The notes under the pieces are model-generated. The model did no database searches, was not told the origin of the DNA, and saw nothing but the letters and a program-made list of their open reading frames with translations. The position numbers and the translations under genes are program-made. 64,000 nt of DNA from Cardinalis cardinalis (Eukaryota > Chordata > Aves > Passeriformes > Cardinalidae): positions 3,569,298 through 3,633,297 of the forward strand of contig JACDOX010000024.1 of the NCBI GenBank assembly GCA_014549065.1. Direction: 5' to 3'. Below are positions 12,901-27,310 of the stretch, piece after piece. The number at the start of each line of letters is the position of its first letter. Positions within the stretch are counted from its first letter, which is position 1.

Positions 12901-15900
12901 GATACAACATGCAATGCTTTGAGATGGTGAGTAGGAGCACTTTGGTTGGGTAATTCATGTTATCTCTGTTGAGAAGGAAAGCAATTCCTGCTCAAGCTAC
13001 CATGTTACTTTATGACAATACAGCAAAAACATGCCTTCAGTATGAGTCTCAAAACCTGGAGATATTCCAGTCATTTAAAGGCTGTTTGATCCCATAACTT
13101 ACCCAATAATTTCTGGACATTTGAGGCTGGCTGCTCCTTTGCTGGCACTGCAGGAGTACTATATAGACAGCAAGATGTGAAGGCAGTTACAGCACTTGAG
13201 TGCCACATGCCACGGTGGCATTTGCCTGGTGTCCCTGTCCACAGGGCTTTGGAGTTTGCTCTGCCATCCTTGCTCAGAGCCACTGCCATGGCTCACCTCA
13301 ATGGCCTGGAGCCCCTGCAGCAGCTGCCACACAAGTGCACCTTCCTCTGCTGATCGCACGGGACACAGCCTGCCTGGGAACACTGCACTGCTTTCCATGC
13401 CTGCCCAGGGCATCAAGCCTAAAATGCTCCCTCTCCAAATGAGTCCTGAGGAACTAGGGCCCCTACAACCCAGTCCTGACATCTATTTTAAAAGAAAACC
13501 ATGCAAAAATGATCAACTGCTAAAATGATCAACTGCTAAGAAACACCATAGTCTTGATGGGTTGCTCTTCATCACAGCGTACCACCTCTCAGAACAGGCT
13601 GGCAAGAATTTAAAACACTGACAATTAAACACAATCCATGGATTTTAGTAGGACTTTTGAAAAGTATTTTTTGAGCAAAGCCTTGTGACAGAACTCAGCT
13701 TCATTTTCAACAACTCCTAGCACTTTTGGGATTTAATTAATTATTTTCCAGACTTCTTAAAATCTGGGTTTCAACTTATTTCTTAGCTACTATTCAATGT
13801 TTTCATTACTGTTAACTAAATCCAGGGAGCTTTTGGAGTTTTAGTCTGAATTAAGCCTTTATTCCTCATTGTTTTAAATGCATGGAAGTCAACNGAGTTG
13901 TTTTGTTTGATATTCTCCATGCCACGGTGAATTCTGTACTGGTAGGACTGTAAATGGGCCGTGTTGTTCATGAATTACTAATCCCTGTCACTCACATTTT
14001 CTGGGGAGCACATGCTATATTTAGTCTACATATTTGGAAAAATAAAGCTGGAGAACTCTGAGGCTTTTTTTCCCTCATTAGGAGTCTTTAGAATATTCTC
14101 TAGAAATGATAATTCAAGTCAGATAATTCAGTCNCCAAGTATAAGTGTTCTTCATTAACCATGCTGGAAATTAGACCCTTGAATTGAGAGGCTAATTAGG
14201 ATAATTATATCTAAAGCCTGAAAGGAAACTATACAGACATTTCTTAAAATCTCGTTTGTCCTTATGTAAATCTGGCCCAACTCCACTGTCATTTTCTGGA
14301 TTTACACCAAGTAATTGAAAGCACTATTGAGCTCTTCTAACCTCTCAATATCAGCAAAAGGCATTGAAGTAAAACAATTAACAGGCAGGCTGTGTTTTTC
14401 TCTGTAACTTCTAGATTAACTTAATATCACAATGCTCTTCTTTCCAAAGGTATTTTGCCATTCTGATGGATTACTTATTTAAGAAAAAAACAAACCAAAA
14501 CCCATGATGTATTTAGAGGGCTGTCACCAATTTAAATAGCTGCCAATTTGTCTAACATTAGCAAATGAAGAGAGTGGAAAAGTTCCAGTGTCAACTACTG
14601 CCTCCTCCAGGGGTGATGTTATTTCTAATGTGTTTTTCCTGTGGAAGGAACTTTCTCCTCTGCTGTTTCTTGTGACTGCCAACTGCACAGAGGCNACAAC
14701 TTAGTCAAATCCACTAAGTGAATGCTGTATATGAACCAAGTAGAAAAGTGGATAAAGTGAGTGAAGAACACCATTTAATAATCCACAGTTACGAATTTAA
14801 GCAGTGTGCATTCATGTGCAGTCACCTGCCATGCAGTCATCAGGAAGGTGAGCCTTTCTTGGCTTATATTTAGTAGGAGGGCTGGGCAGATTTCTGACCA
14901 CATGATGTGCTTTTCTGTCCCCCAGCCCATCCCATCAGCAATATCAACTGTAGACAGAGCTGTGCCAGTCTGTCCTACACAGAGCAAATGTGAACTGAAA
15001 GGCAGCCTGCCTAGATAGCTATGAAACACCAACCCCTGCCATCTGCTTATCTCTTATATCCAAAACCTGTCATGAGAAATGGGGNCAGCTCACAGTTCTC
15101 TCTGACCCAGCTCACCTAAAACAATTCCAGGAGGCACATACCNTCACATCTAAATTGTGCAGACAGGCAGACATTAAAAAAGCTGNAGACCCAAACCCTG
15201 TCCATCACCAAAAATACCATGTTATTCCATACTTTGGATCAGGTTTTCTTCTCAACTTCAAAGAACTGAAGGAACCAAGAGCAAGAAGCAGCCTGGGGGA
15301 GACTGGATGCTTCAGTTGCATACAGTTTACAAAAATACATTAACAGGAAAGAAAGAAGGAGATGGAAAGAAGGNCACTGTAAGAAAACAGCAGGACTACA
15401 GCTCAGCCCAAGGGGCTCTCCAGTCTTTTAACCTGCTGGCTGACACCTACCAAGCAAATACTAGCAAAGCTTCTTGGGATTNCTGGTTCTTCCATCATCA
15501 TTTCAAGCAGACTAGCAGTGGGGGGAGTGTGCACAACCTTTACCTCTTTTCACAGGCAGTGTCTGGGATAGGAGGAAGGCCTCCAGGGAAAGAGAAAAGA
15601 AAGAGGCTTCCTTTCATCNGGGTCAAAAAAGACAGAGAGGAGCCAGGTTCATTTAGTAGAAAAGTACCTAAACTGCTTTTGCATATGGCTCTGAAGAGTA
15701 TCCAGGATACCTGAAGCAGATGTGGCATCTGAGGCCAACAGTTGATCTCATTACTGATACACAGTGTTGTTTTTTAAAAATTCTCTTCTTTGGAAGGTTT
15801 TCTAGTGCCACACACAGCAGTCAGAGAGAGACTGCCAACCTCGGCAAGGGAGGCTGCCGCATCTCAGGGAATGTTAGCTCGCCTCTGGAAGACGGCCAGT

Positions 15901-18900
15901 TCTGTCTCCTGCAGTTCTGGCATCTCAGCAGGAACTGAGAGTCATTGCCTTGCAGACAGCAGATATCCTCGGCTCGGTAAACATGCAGGATGCTCTCAGT
16001 GAAACCGNAGACAAATGCAAATAGGCCCCCTCCGTCCAATCCCGAACTCCCATTCCCCTTTCACAGCACTTGCAGTCTGAATTCAAATTTAGGGAGTCCA
16101 TGCAAACGTTCCATCTCTGGAGCTCAGCATCAGCCNTTCCCAAATGTCCCTTGCCTTATAAACCTAAAACCTTCAAGTTGCCATCCTGTGAGAACCCAGG
16201 TTCTGTGAAGTATCTTGAATTTAGGAAACAGAAGAGGTCTCCATTTCACCAAATGCAAAGGGGAGTTCAAGCTCCAGGACTGTACCCTCTGTTCTTTTTT
16301 TTCTTTTTCCATTTGTACTTGGGAATTTGATTTTTATATGTTAGGCCAAATGATTTCTTTCAGCGGCAGTAAGGCAAGGCAGCTTTCCATGGCCCAGGGC
16401 ATTAAACCAGTCTGCCCCTCCAAGGCACAGCAAAGCCAAAAAACCTTACCTCCCTTTCTCAGTTCCATCAGTACTCTGACGTTTATTGTCACCCGTGAAC
16501 TGGTGGGATTGGGCTTCTCCAGTCAATCTCCTTTGCAGCAGCAGTCAGATTTTAATAAAAATCTGTTGCTTGTTTTATGAGCAACAATAGACATCAACCC
16601 CCTTTTTTAAAAAATAAAATTGGGGTTTCAGTTGCTAATGGCATATGAATCAGTTCTCTCTGACTTTCCCATATAACCTTGAGGATAATTAATCAGCTTT
16701 TTAACACAATCATGCCTCTCTGTCCTTGTCTTCGCTGTTAGGATGTTCTGTCAAGATACCTGTGGAAGTTCAAAGTCAGAGCATCATAACAACCTGGCTA
16801 CAATTAACATATATAATTGTATGAATATATGTCTAATAGTCTATACATTCAGAGTACATGAATTGCTGTAGAAATGGTATTCTGTGAATTATTATACAGT
16901 GATTCTGTGAATTATTATACAGTGGACTCCCAAGCAACCCAAATCATCTCTCATAACACTCAAAAAATTTTGCTTTTGGTCCATTGGAACGAATCTGAGC
17001 AAAATTACTTCTTTCTCTTTTGTAGATTAGGTCTGAAGGATTGAAATGGGGATTAGGATCCCAGATAAGTACCTGATTTTGACCTAGTGGTTTGTGTTGG
17101 AGCTGTTAAAGTTATAATTTATAATGTTACAGTGTAAAGTTATAATTNATAACTTATTAAAGTTTCTAATATTATTTTTTAAAACATCATCTCCAGTATC
17201 TATGGAGAAAGAAGCAAAAGGTAAATGATAAATATGTAGGCATTGGACTCACTATTTTAATGGCATTAGTAAGTCTTCCAAAGTGTAGATTATTTCATGA
17301 AGACTGTTAAAGTTTAGTAGTGAAAAGAGAATGAATGGCAAAACATTTTTATTGTGCTAGTGATTAACAGAAGCAAATACTGGAATGATGTGATGAGTAT
17401 GACCCAGTAAATAGCCTCCATCTCCACGTTTCATCCTAATGTGATTTCATCCTAACCACCCAGTGTTACACAGGTAGTCTGTTGCACAGTTAACTCAGGC
17501 TCCTAGCAAACCAAGTGACACACTACGTAACNATTTCCCTAAAAGTTAGACCTGGACTTGGATTAAGGAACAAATAAATTAAAGATCTGGCTGCAAGAGG
17601 AGAAGAGAGAGCTTCCCAGGCAGTGATTTTCCATACACCTTTCCTCCACTGCTTTTAGGAGACAGAGCTGGTTCCAGGCAGTATGGCAATACCCCTGGTT
17701 GGCTGACCATGGAGAAAGTCATATCATTGACCCGGACGTCATTACACCACACTCAGGCCATGCCAGCTCCAGAAGGGAGGCAGCTTGCCCTTGAATGCTG
17801 GCTCAGCCAGGGATACCAGGGCTTCCTTTGCACCTTTTGGAAGTCACTGCAACCTGTCCTGACTCGGCTACACAGCACGTATCCGGATTTTCACAGAACC
17901 ACAGAATCACAGTTTCACTTGTTCCAAGATGCTTAGAGTTCAAATCACAAGCAGTGGCTCAGAGAAATACAGAAAAAAAAATATGGAGCTGCAGTATGGG
18001 AAAAGGAAGGGCTCATTAAAACCATTGCATTTTAAACATTTCTCTGTACTGCATGCAGAAATCCTTTACATGTGAGGGAGCTGGTTTTTTTATTGGAAGG
18101 GAAAGTAGGAAATGATGCCTGCTTCCTCATTAGCAACTCACTTTTCCTACAGCAGTTGTGTGTAAAGGAATGCAATATGCAGTAACTGCAATCCTGGTAG
18201 AAACAGTTTTTCTCACTCTATAAAAAGATAATTGAGAAAATGAGAGGATATCTAATACATTACTTTTTGTTTTTTACTTTTTTTTCTTTTTTTTTTCAAA
18301 CAATGATTGCACTTGCATCTCTCCTTGAATTCCCCATGATTTAAAGCACAGTCTGAAACCTTTATGAATATGAAGTTTCCTTGTATCTCATGATGAAAAA
18401 TTAATCACATGGGCATTAACTGATTTACTCCAGGCTATGCAGTAAATCAGTGCCAGCAATGATAAAACCCCGGGGTCTTAAACTCTGCCTCCTCCTCCTC
18501 TAGCTGATTATTGTCACTTCGTGGTATTTAATAGTTATTTCATCAGAAGACCAACTGTTGGTTTGTTATTTTTACAATAAATGCCTGTTATTGTGAAAAG
18601 TTTGAAAAGTCCTCANCATTTGCTTTCTTTAAATTGAATATTCATATCTGCTGTTCTCTATTGAATCATTCAATGACTCTTAAACATCATTTTTGAATAG
18701 GGTAATTAAAAAAATGTGAGCACATAAACAGTAAGTCGAGAGAAATTCTGGCATCTAAGATTTTAATAAAATATGACAACTCTCAATCCTGAGGAAAGAA
18801 TATGGATAAGGAATGGCCAGTGTCTCATGGCACATAAAAACAGTGCCAGGGAGGAAAATTACAGAGGGAAAACACATGTCACATTATGGAAACTAAAGAA

Positions 18901-21900
18901 AGGTACATGCACACATTTCTTCCTACAGACGTGGGTGTTTTTATGAGTGGAGCAAATTTATTCCAAGTTCAAAACTGGAGCATTTGGAAATTTCACAATG
19001 ACAAGTGCAACACCATTAGGAGCTGTAGAGGCAGCACTTCAAGGCACTAGCATTTATTCTACCTTCTGACGTGAACACCCACTCATTCTGACAACAGGAA
19101 TCCAGAGGGAATAATGATGAGAAATTTATTTCTCTGCATTTCGATATTAATTCAGGCTTCGTTATAAATCTGAGCAATGTCAAAATGTAAAGGTGCAATT
19201 TTTAAAATGCTGCACAGTTCACGAGATCCTAAATGCCATTTGCAGATGCTGCTGGTTCAGGATCCAATCCTAACCTCAGGCACAAATTGTTATAAAACTC
19301 CAGAAGAAAAAATCCACTAGTTTCTCCCAATGGTTCATGGGGTCAGATTTCCAAGATATTCGGAGATGTTTCCTACAATTTTATTATAATTTGATCTTTG
19401 CTGTTAAAATGCTACAGCCAAAGTCAGTCAGTTACTGAATCAATAAAAGGCTTTTGTGATCATATATTAATCATATTAACAAAGCCCTAGAGACACCACA
19501 GAATAAATGGTTAAAACTCCAGTATGTTAAATACAATAGCAAGAAAATGATTTATGATCTTGTTCATGCATTTTAATTCAACCGTGTATTTTTTTTTTTT
19601 AGCAGAAAAAGCAATGTGAACTATTATTAAAAAAAAATCTGGTATCAATCATCCTCTGCTTTTAAGTGCTAGGCAATTAATTTTACTGGTCTGGTGCTCT
19701 ATCAATTCAGTATCTTCTGTTTATAATCACATTTGGGTAGAGGTTTGGGGTCTGAATAAGCAGAGGCTGAAACTTGCTGTTTTCAGCAGGACAGACATTT
19801 TTCATAAGTGCTAGCTATTAAACAAACAAGATGCTACCAATACTGGATTGGTATTGGAGATGCTGGAAACCTGTGACTTTTACAAGAATCGTTTCTCTTA
19901 TAATGTTTCAGTCTTATGAGAAGACAGAACTACATAAGAAAATTACATTTTCCCTACAATTCAATGAGGAGGCTAAAAGCACTGAACTCCTGCTATATTT
20001 CACTATGAAAAGTAAGCTTGGAGGTCCTAGACGGGCTTTCTATGCTCAAACATAAGTAAATTTAGATCCATTATCAAAGGCCTAGCAGATGGCAAACTTA
20101 TCAGCTGATGATTTATGGCTTAAATAAGAGTTCATACAATTAATTTCAAAGCAGTAAACCCAGAAACTTCCCACTACAGCCCTATTACTCACTGGGTGCC
20201 CTGAAACATGAACCTGTGCAGGTTCTCCAGGCACAGGACACCACTAAAGCTCAAGCCCTGAGCCCCTCATGGCTGAGGCTGGGGAGCCAAACTCTGCACT
20301 GCTGATATCAGCCTGTACCTTTGAAAGAACTAAGGATCAAAGCACATTCCAGAGCTCAGGACACTGAGGACAAGATGTGCTATCTAAATAAGTGTAATCC
20401 ACACCCAGTCATTTCTTACCCACTCCTAGACACTGAGCTTCAGGAACAGAAATGTGAATCTTTATCTCAGGCTGTTGCAAGTTTACAGCCCAGGACACCT
20501 TGAGACATGTAGACAGACTGTCTCCAGAACTCCTAACGCTTTCCAAGGTAGCTACTCCCCTACACCAGGATTGGAGAAAATCAGCTTTATGGATTTTATC
20601 TCTTTCCAATTGGCAACTACCAAGTGGAAAAAGATACCAGTCTTCCAAAAGGGAGAGGAGAACTTAATGTCTTTGCAACTGCTTCTCCAGGAAGAAAGGT
20701 GTGAAAGCTGGGGCTGGTTCTCCCCATTTACGAATCTGAGTCTATATTCTTTCTTCTACACGACACTCCTTTTCCATGTTCTATTCATCAATCAGCCTTC
20801 ATCTTTCCTCCCTCTTCTTTTTGAACTGGGCCTTCTTATCTCCTGTTTTCTCCTTCTCTCCACCCACACACCCACGGAGTTATTACCATATTTCACTGCC
20901 TCACGAGCTCTACAGTCAAGCAGAAAGAAAAAGCAATGACACAGGAGGGGAAAATTTCCTGCTTTCTGCGTGATTATATATTGGCTCCTCTTGTAACTTC
21001 TGCAGCACTTAGGATTATAGCCCAGGTGGCAAACTTTTTAACAGAGGGGAGGGGGAGTCCTAGAACAAAATGATCCTGATACTACTTGCTAATTACTGCC
21101 AAGGCTTAAAATGTGTCTCACTGAAAAATTCTGCAAGGTGACAAAAATGTCTCAGATTACAGGGAATGTAATTTCCGATACTTGCCGCATTTTAAGCACT
21201 GGTTGTTTGGAAATGCCTAAAAACCGCTCCGCTTACCTACACCACAGCCTGCAAGATTTACTGAGCCACTGAAATTCAATCCTAAACACTCTGGTAAGCT
21301 GAACTGTACCACATCTAATCTTGGCACTGTAGGACCTGTCTTTGTGTGACTGCTGGAGTGCAAGGGCAGAGCTACCTCCAGTGCCAACAGGAAAGGCAGC
21401 AGCAGCCTTGCTGTGGCACACTGCTCCTCAGGGTTATACTCCTTACACTAGGACATTAAAAAACCCTCATGCCAATAACATCTCCAGTACAGTCAACATT
21501 GGTAAGAGATTTAAATTGTTTCAGCACTTTGTGATTATTTTGTACTTTTCCAGAACTGCATCAATAATTAAGTCTCAGAGTATTTCTGATTTTAGGAAAA
21601 AGTTCCCAAGCAGTTTATTTCCTCCATGAATATAATCCAGCAGTTTCTACAGTCACTTTCAGTGCTCCAAAAGCAGTGGCATATAAATATAATCCTTATA
21701 CATTATACCAGACATGTACCAAATTTAAAGTTAATATCTCAGTGGATGTTACTCTAATCTGGAGCTGCCTGCTCCCCCACGTACACAAAGAAAGCCCCGC
21801 TATGTATTTCCTCTCTGCATCCCCATTTTAAGGTAATATTTAATCAGATGCCTAGCCTGCAAAATGAAGACATCCACTGAAAGTAGGTCATGATTCTTAT

Positions 21901-23867
21901 CAAAAGCAAGATCACTATGCTGGATTGCTTTACCAGGAATCTCAAAATAAGAACAGATTAAAAAATCTGTTCAGTAAAACAGTACCTTTTTAAAATATCT
22001 TTAATGGAAATTTTATCTTTTATAGTGATTTCTGCTGTTGATGGCTTAGGACACAGCCATGCACAACAGAGCATTACTGATGTGCCCTTAATCCCTCACT
22101 GGACCAAAGCCTCAGTGTAACAGCTCTTTTATCTGCTGGTGACTTTGTGAGAAACAAGCTGAACCAGCACAAATGGCCTCCCTACGGAAAACTGTTTTGC
22201 TTTCTTTTTGCCAGGACTGTTTTTAAAAAGGATACACTGCTTGATCTATTACAGGAATGAGCATCGCTTACAAAGTCTGGTCCTTTATTGAACCATATAA
22301 TAAAGAAGGAGCTACTATGTATTACATCTATTACATTTTTGCTATTGTTTTTAGTTTCAGAATGCAAAAATGAGAATTCTTATTCCTGGAAGTAATTATT
22401 AGTTCAATATTCTATTCTACTAAGGGAGAAGTAATTTGCATAATACTAGATCTAAACATCTATTTCTAGTCTCATTAACAGAATACAAATGACACCTTAT
22501 CTAAAATGATACTGCAAAACTATAATCGTGTTAATTGCAGCCAATGCATTTCCAAAGTGACTGGTGTTAAATTCATTACTCTCTTGTTTTGTTTAGTTTT
22601 AATAGCAATAATGGGATAAGTACCATAGTAAATAGAACAACTATTTAATATTTGGGTTTACCAGTGACAAAACCACACAGTTTCTTAGATTTCAAGATCA
22701 AAATTAAACTAAACAGAATTTTGCAACTGAACATTGAAAGTTCCTCTCTCTTAACATGAGATTTAAAAGAACCCGACTAAAAAAAATGCAAGAGGATAGA
22801 TTAACCTAAACAAGTACAAAAATAATTCAGCAACGAAATCAGAAGTTTCTACCACTGATAGCAGATATGTCATGTAACAAAAAGGAAATTTAGAACAGAT
22901 GAATACAATTCTAGTGAAGTCCAGGAGACATATGCAAGTGAAGAATTTAATCTTCCTTAATCTTCTCACATGGCGTGATTAATCCCCTACCTTTGGGCTC
23001 TGGAAGATGACTTCTAGAGATAGCAACAGAAACAATATAATTTTTCTGCATATAAAATATATAGAAAAATATAAAATACGCCAATATACAGTTATGTTCC
23101 TAAACAAAGCATTGCATTCTCCTATCCCCTCTTACAAATGTGACTCAGCAGCATGAGATTTGTGGCACAACATAACAATTTTCTTTGTTGTGTCTGGTTC
23201 CTATTTAATGATGCTCTCTGTATAGCTGCCAAAAATGCTGAAGGTCAGCTAAGCATGGATGAAAATGTAAGGCCACACTCAGGTTGCATAACTTCCACTA
23301 AAGAAGTTAAGCCATACCTGTTTGGTAACCAGGGAGAGCAGGGAGCACGGCCAGGGAAGGTGCTGGGCAGTGAGGAGCTGGCAGGGTCGGCAGTGGGAAC
23401 AGCAGATCCAGGACAGCTGGGGAACAGAGGCTGCCTCAGTGTGGTCCCAGCACCTGCAAACCTCTGCTCAGACTCAACCCCCACACAAACCAACAAATAA
23501 AAACCAGTGTGGTCCTGTCATGTAAACAGATTATTCCTATTGTCAAGAACTGCATGCAGGAGGCAGTTTCAACCTAGTCTCACTGCACATTACTAGATAC
23601 ATATATTAAAACCAGGGTTTTTAAAATGTAAGGAAAAGGAGAAACTACCTGCCTGTATATGTGAATCTGCTACCTAACAAATAGGATTACCTTGCTTAAA
23701 ATATACCTACAAGTCCTTGTGGGTGGGGTGAATGCCTTCAAAATATTCTGATGAATTTCATGTGGGGCAGAATCTAAGTTTGCTAAGGGCTGCAGAAAGG
23801 AGAGGTAAACATCAAGTTATCTTAAAAGCCATTATTTTAATCTTAGGCTATTGATGCCTAGAGAGGC
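9976..23867. other. Long intergenic tract, no gene supported
   Basis: About 14 kb without a recognisable gene, RNA gene or large transposable element. Most of 13600-20200 is AT-rich with poly(T)/poly(A) runs (for example 18270-18297 and 19589-19600). The longest frames (for example 161 codons at 20454-20939) have no domain-like features and are likely chance. A cacagaaccacagaatcaca stretch near 17893 resembles a CR1 terminus but is too short to call. A small tandem duplication at 16879-16924 is listed separately. Confidence 0.5.
16879..16924 (+). repeat. Exact 23-bp tandem duplication
   Basis: Two identical 23-base copies (16879-16901 and 16902-16924), each starting attctgtgaatt and ending acagtg, lie head to tail. 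No variation between copies suggests a recent slippage event, or an assembly duplication. Confidence 0.9.
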
Positions 23868-24240
23868 TACCTGGAACAGAGGCTAGATAGAGTTAGAGGA
23901 ATAAAGTAGGTATTTATTAAAAGGCCTTCAAAGGATGAACCTTGGGTGGTACAAGAGCCCAGCTGTGTCTCTACCCAAGATGGACACAAGATGGATGTCC
24001 AGTCACGAGTTTTCACACTTTTATAAGTTTTGGTCCATTAGCATATTGGGGTCCAATTACAGCTTCAGGTTTTAAAGTCCCATCCTCCCAGATTGCTCTC
24101 CTGAATTTGCTGTTGTTCACACTTTTTGGGCCTGAAGCTGCAATGGTGTCCTTGGTTCTCNGGCTAGAAAAGGATTGTTTTGCCGAACTAAACTGTGAAG
24201 AGAACTTGGTAACGCTTTATATGAAGTTCACAGTTACACA
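23868..24240 (-). mobile_element. Solo LTR, minus orientation
   Basis: I recognise the plus-strand reading (blocks such as aataaagtaggtatttatta, aagatggacacaagatgg, ttttataagttttggtcc and tcccatcctcccag) as the reverse complement of an LTR frequent in songbird genomes. On the minus strand it carries AATAAA motifs near the low-coordinate end, where LTR polyadenylation is expected. No internal retroviral genes flank it, so it appears to be a solo LTR. Boundaries and family are from memory, not alignment. Confidence 0.6.
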
Positions 24241-27200
24241 CTAAGGCAGTACAGAATCTGAAAAATATGAAAACTAAAACTTAAGGCATCACTATTAGCA
24301 TCAGTATCTGTGAACTTTATGTCTTATTTCAAGATTGGAGTTGAAACACATGTCCATGTGTACCTAACTTCTACTTTGCATGGAGGCCAACCCATATTTA
24401 GAAATGTAAAATTAATAGAATAATGGTGAAAAATAGAAATAATCTCTCAGAAACAATGCATGAAGAAAAAGCCATAGGCTGGTACAACCCCAGTGAATGC
24501 CCCAACACACTGGTCCCTGTGGTTTTGAGTGAGTAAACATGTTGTCCCAAGCTGTCCCAGGTAACCTCTTTGATCCCTGTCACTGTGTCAAGAGATCACT
24601 TGTCCCCCTGCCAAAGGGCAAGCTACAGCTAGGGACAGCTTTAAACATCGGGATAGCTGCGAGATGTACGAGCTATTGCATACCTAAGGCTTAGGCACCA
24701 AGGAGGAACATGAACAGCCCAGGCAGCCTCTGCAACGTGGGGCTGCTGCTGAAGCAGGTCAGAAACATCAGCAGAGCAGAAATGGCAGTGACAGCACCCA
24801 AGGCAGAGCCCAGAAGATAGACTGAGCTGCTTGTCAGGGCTACAAGCAGCCCTTCTCTTGAGGGGTAAATGGGATAGCAGTGAACCCAAAATATTTCCTA
24901 AGATGTTTACATGTTTACATCCAGGCTAATTACTGAAGAAGACTCCTAAGGATAAGAAAGAGCTGAATCCAGCAGTCAATCTGTTCTTCTTTCCAAAGAC
25001 TAAGTTAATGCCTTTTTTTTCCCTTGAGCTGGTGCACATCTTGTAATGACCTTAGACTCCAGGACTGGAACCAAACAGCCAAATCCTGAGCAAGCATCCA
25101 CTTCTGCAGACCAGGACAAAGAATGAGGGGACATTCCTATCCAAGGAAAAAGCCTGCCATGATCCCAGTTCTGCAGACAGAACAGGGAAACAGTGGTTCA
25201 AATTGGAAAACAGATAATTCATAAAATATAAAAGGACAGAGAAGTCATAAAAATATAGTTCCTGCCTCCATGAATCTTCAGACTCAAGAGGTTTCACCAA
25301 AAACAGGTCAGAAAAAAGTTTTATATAACTGTCATTTTTTAATTCTCCTTTGTATCTCCGGCATGCAAAAGTTCTATATATGATAAAATTTCTGGACTTT
25401 CTTCTTCCCAGTAAGAATGACACAATTTAAATCAAATGACAGAAGGCTGTTCATGCAACAAAATATTTTTAACCTTTCAAAGAAACTGCAGTAAATCTAA
25501 AAGTAACCAGATGTGCAAATGGTATAAAGTGAAATGACACAGTACTCTCTTTATTTAGGCAGCACCTTGATTCAGAATACAAAAGCTGCTTCTGCAGAGA
25601 ACCCCTGCTGCTGCCAGCCTTCACATGTTCTGTGCCACAGTAGTTAGACTACCACAGAGCAAATCACTCCTCTCTGGCCAGCAAGTTGGTCAGTGGTTTG
25701 AAGAGAGTATTGCAGAAACTTGTGCAAGAGCAAAACTGTCTCATCAGCTCATTACAGGAGTAAAACGCAGGCCCAAGTGGCTGCTGAAGTGCCAGGGNGG
25801 GTGGGAGCTCCCAACACCATCCAGGCAGAACAGGGCACACAGCTCTGAACANTCCACAAAGGAGATTTCTCTAGGCTCATACTAGACCCATCATATTAAG
25901 CAGCTTCCAAGAGCACATGACAGCAACAAGGATGGGATTCTCTTTCCTCCCTGTTAATTCTCCACCACCCCTGCACCTGCCAAGAAATTCTAACAAAAAC
26001 AATTACTGTCCTTAGCTCTTTGGTAAAGAAATCACTCTACTGAGCCCCGAGTTTCACTATCATTCATCTGCAGATGTCTGTAAGAGTGTATTCGTCAGGA
26101 AAAAAAATTATTACCATGTTTTATATTACCAGGAACATATGTAAAATGTCAATGGAAAGTTGCAGTCAAACGAAGCATTGCTGACAAAACACCTAAAAGA
26201 ACTTGGGTAGTTTGAGTCTTCTGAAGAAACTGAAAAAGGAAAAGCCTAAATTAATGGAGGGGGAAAATCTCTTCTCTAGTTGTAATAATCTCAGGTATAG
26301 CAGGTAAATATGATTTATGCNTATGGTTTTAAATAGCCCCACTAATATTTAATTAATAGATTACAAAAAAACCCCAAAACCATTATTCTCAGTATTATGC
26401 AACACTGGGAAACGCACACAGAACCAACTTGATACCATTATCAGCTGCAACTGGTCAAGTTACTCAAAAACCTCCTCCATCAAACCAACCCAGAATAAAA
26501 TCCCTGATGATCAAAGACTGAAATGTCTGTCTCAAATTTTTCAAACAGAACTGCTTTATTTTTTTTTCCTGTAGTACACAGCCTTTTATACCAGGACCAC
26601 AACTCAACCCATTGTAGTTAAAATTAAGAGTTGTACTAAGCAATGCCATATAAACNAATTTTCCAGAGAAACTGCCATAAAGTCATGCTATGAAATTATT
26701 CTCAACTCTTCTAGTTTAACTGAAATGAACCCAATGGAAGCTAAGAATGCTGCATCTCCTAAAAGAAAATTCTTCATTGACATACACCACAGTGGTTTAC
26801 TGCTGCCTGCCCCAGTGCTGAACAGGCTAACAGGTTATATTTTCCTCTTTATAGTCAAAATAATGATGTATACAAAATATTTTTTACTTAAAAAAAAATT
26901 TAATCTCGCTAATTATGAAGGCTACAAAATCCACCCCTTGGTTTGTAACTTGAAAGTTCAGTGGCTTGTGTCATGNTGGCAACTTTTAACATGCCAAGAA
27001 AACAAATTACATCTAGCTTGTGAAAANACTCAATCCATCAAAAAAGGCAAAGCTGACCCTTGGGTTGAATGCATACAGGATCCTCGGCATGTGGATGGAG
27101 ACTGCAGTGGAAATTGGCTACACTTCCTCACACCCAAAATGTCAAGCTCATATTGTTCACAACCCAGTTTTCCACAGTCTCAGCTGGTTAGCCTTTATCT

Positions 27201-27297
27201 TCTAAGAAAAGAAGCATCTTTTAGTCTCTAGCACAGACTTTTGAGGGTGTCCATTTGATAAAAAGACACAAGGAAACAACACATATAAAAATCATTC
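24241..27297. other. Intergenic, 3' side of BBS10
   Basis: No supported gene. A 168-codon plus-strand frame at 26725-27231 sits next to the BBS10 3' end but shows no domain and includes two N bases; I treat it as chance. The sequence is AT-rich with short A/T runs. Confidence 0.5.
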
Positions 27298-27303
27298 TTT
27301 ATT
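27298..27303 (-). terminator. Putative BBS10 poly(A) signal AATAAA
   Basis: The minus-strand hexamer AATAAA begins 7 bases after the BBS10 stop codon (TGA at 27311-27313). If used, the mature 3' UTR would be only about 30-40 nucleotides. Confidence 0.55.
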
Positions 27304-27310
27304 AATTATT

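Noticed and set aside
17893..17912. Possible CR1 terminus (cacagaaccacagaatcaca)
   Set aside because: Only about 20 bases resemble the CR1 end. The flanks do not continue the match.
20454..20939. 161-codon plus-strand frame
   Set aside because: The start is a non-ATG codon, there are no recognisable motifs, and the hydrophobic part comes from T/C-rich sequence.
26725..27231. 168-codon plus-strand frame beside BBS10
   Set aside because: No domain or family resemblance, contains two N bases, and its composition resembles random AT-rich sequence.
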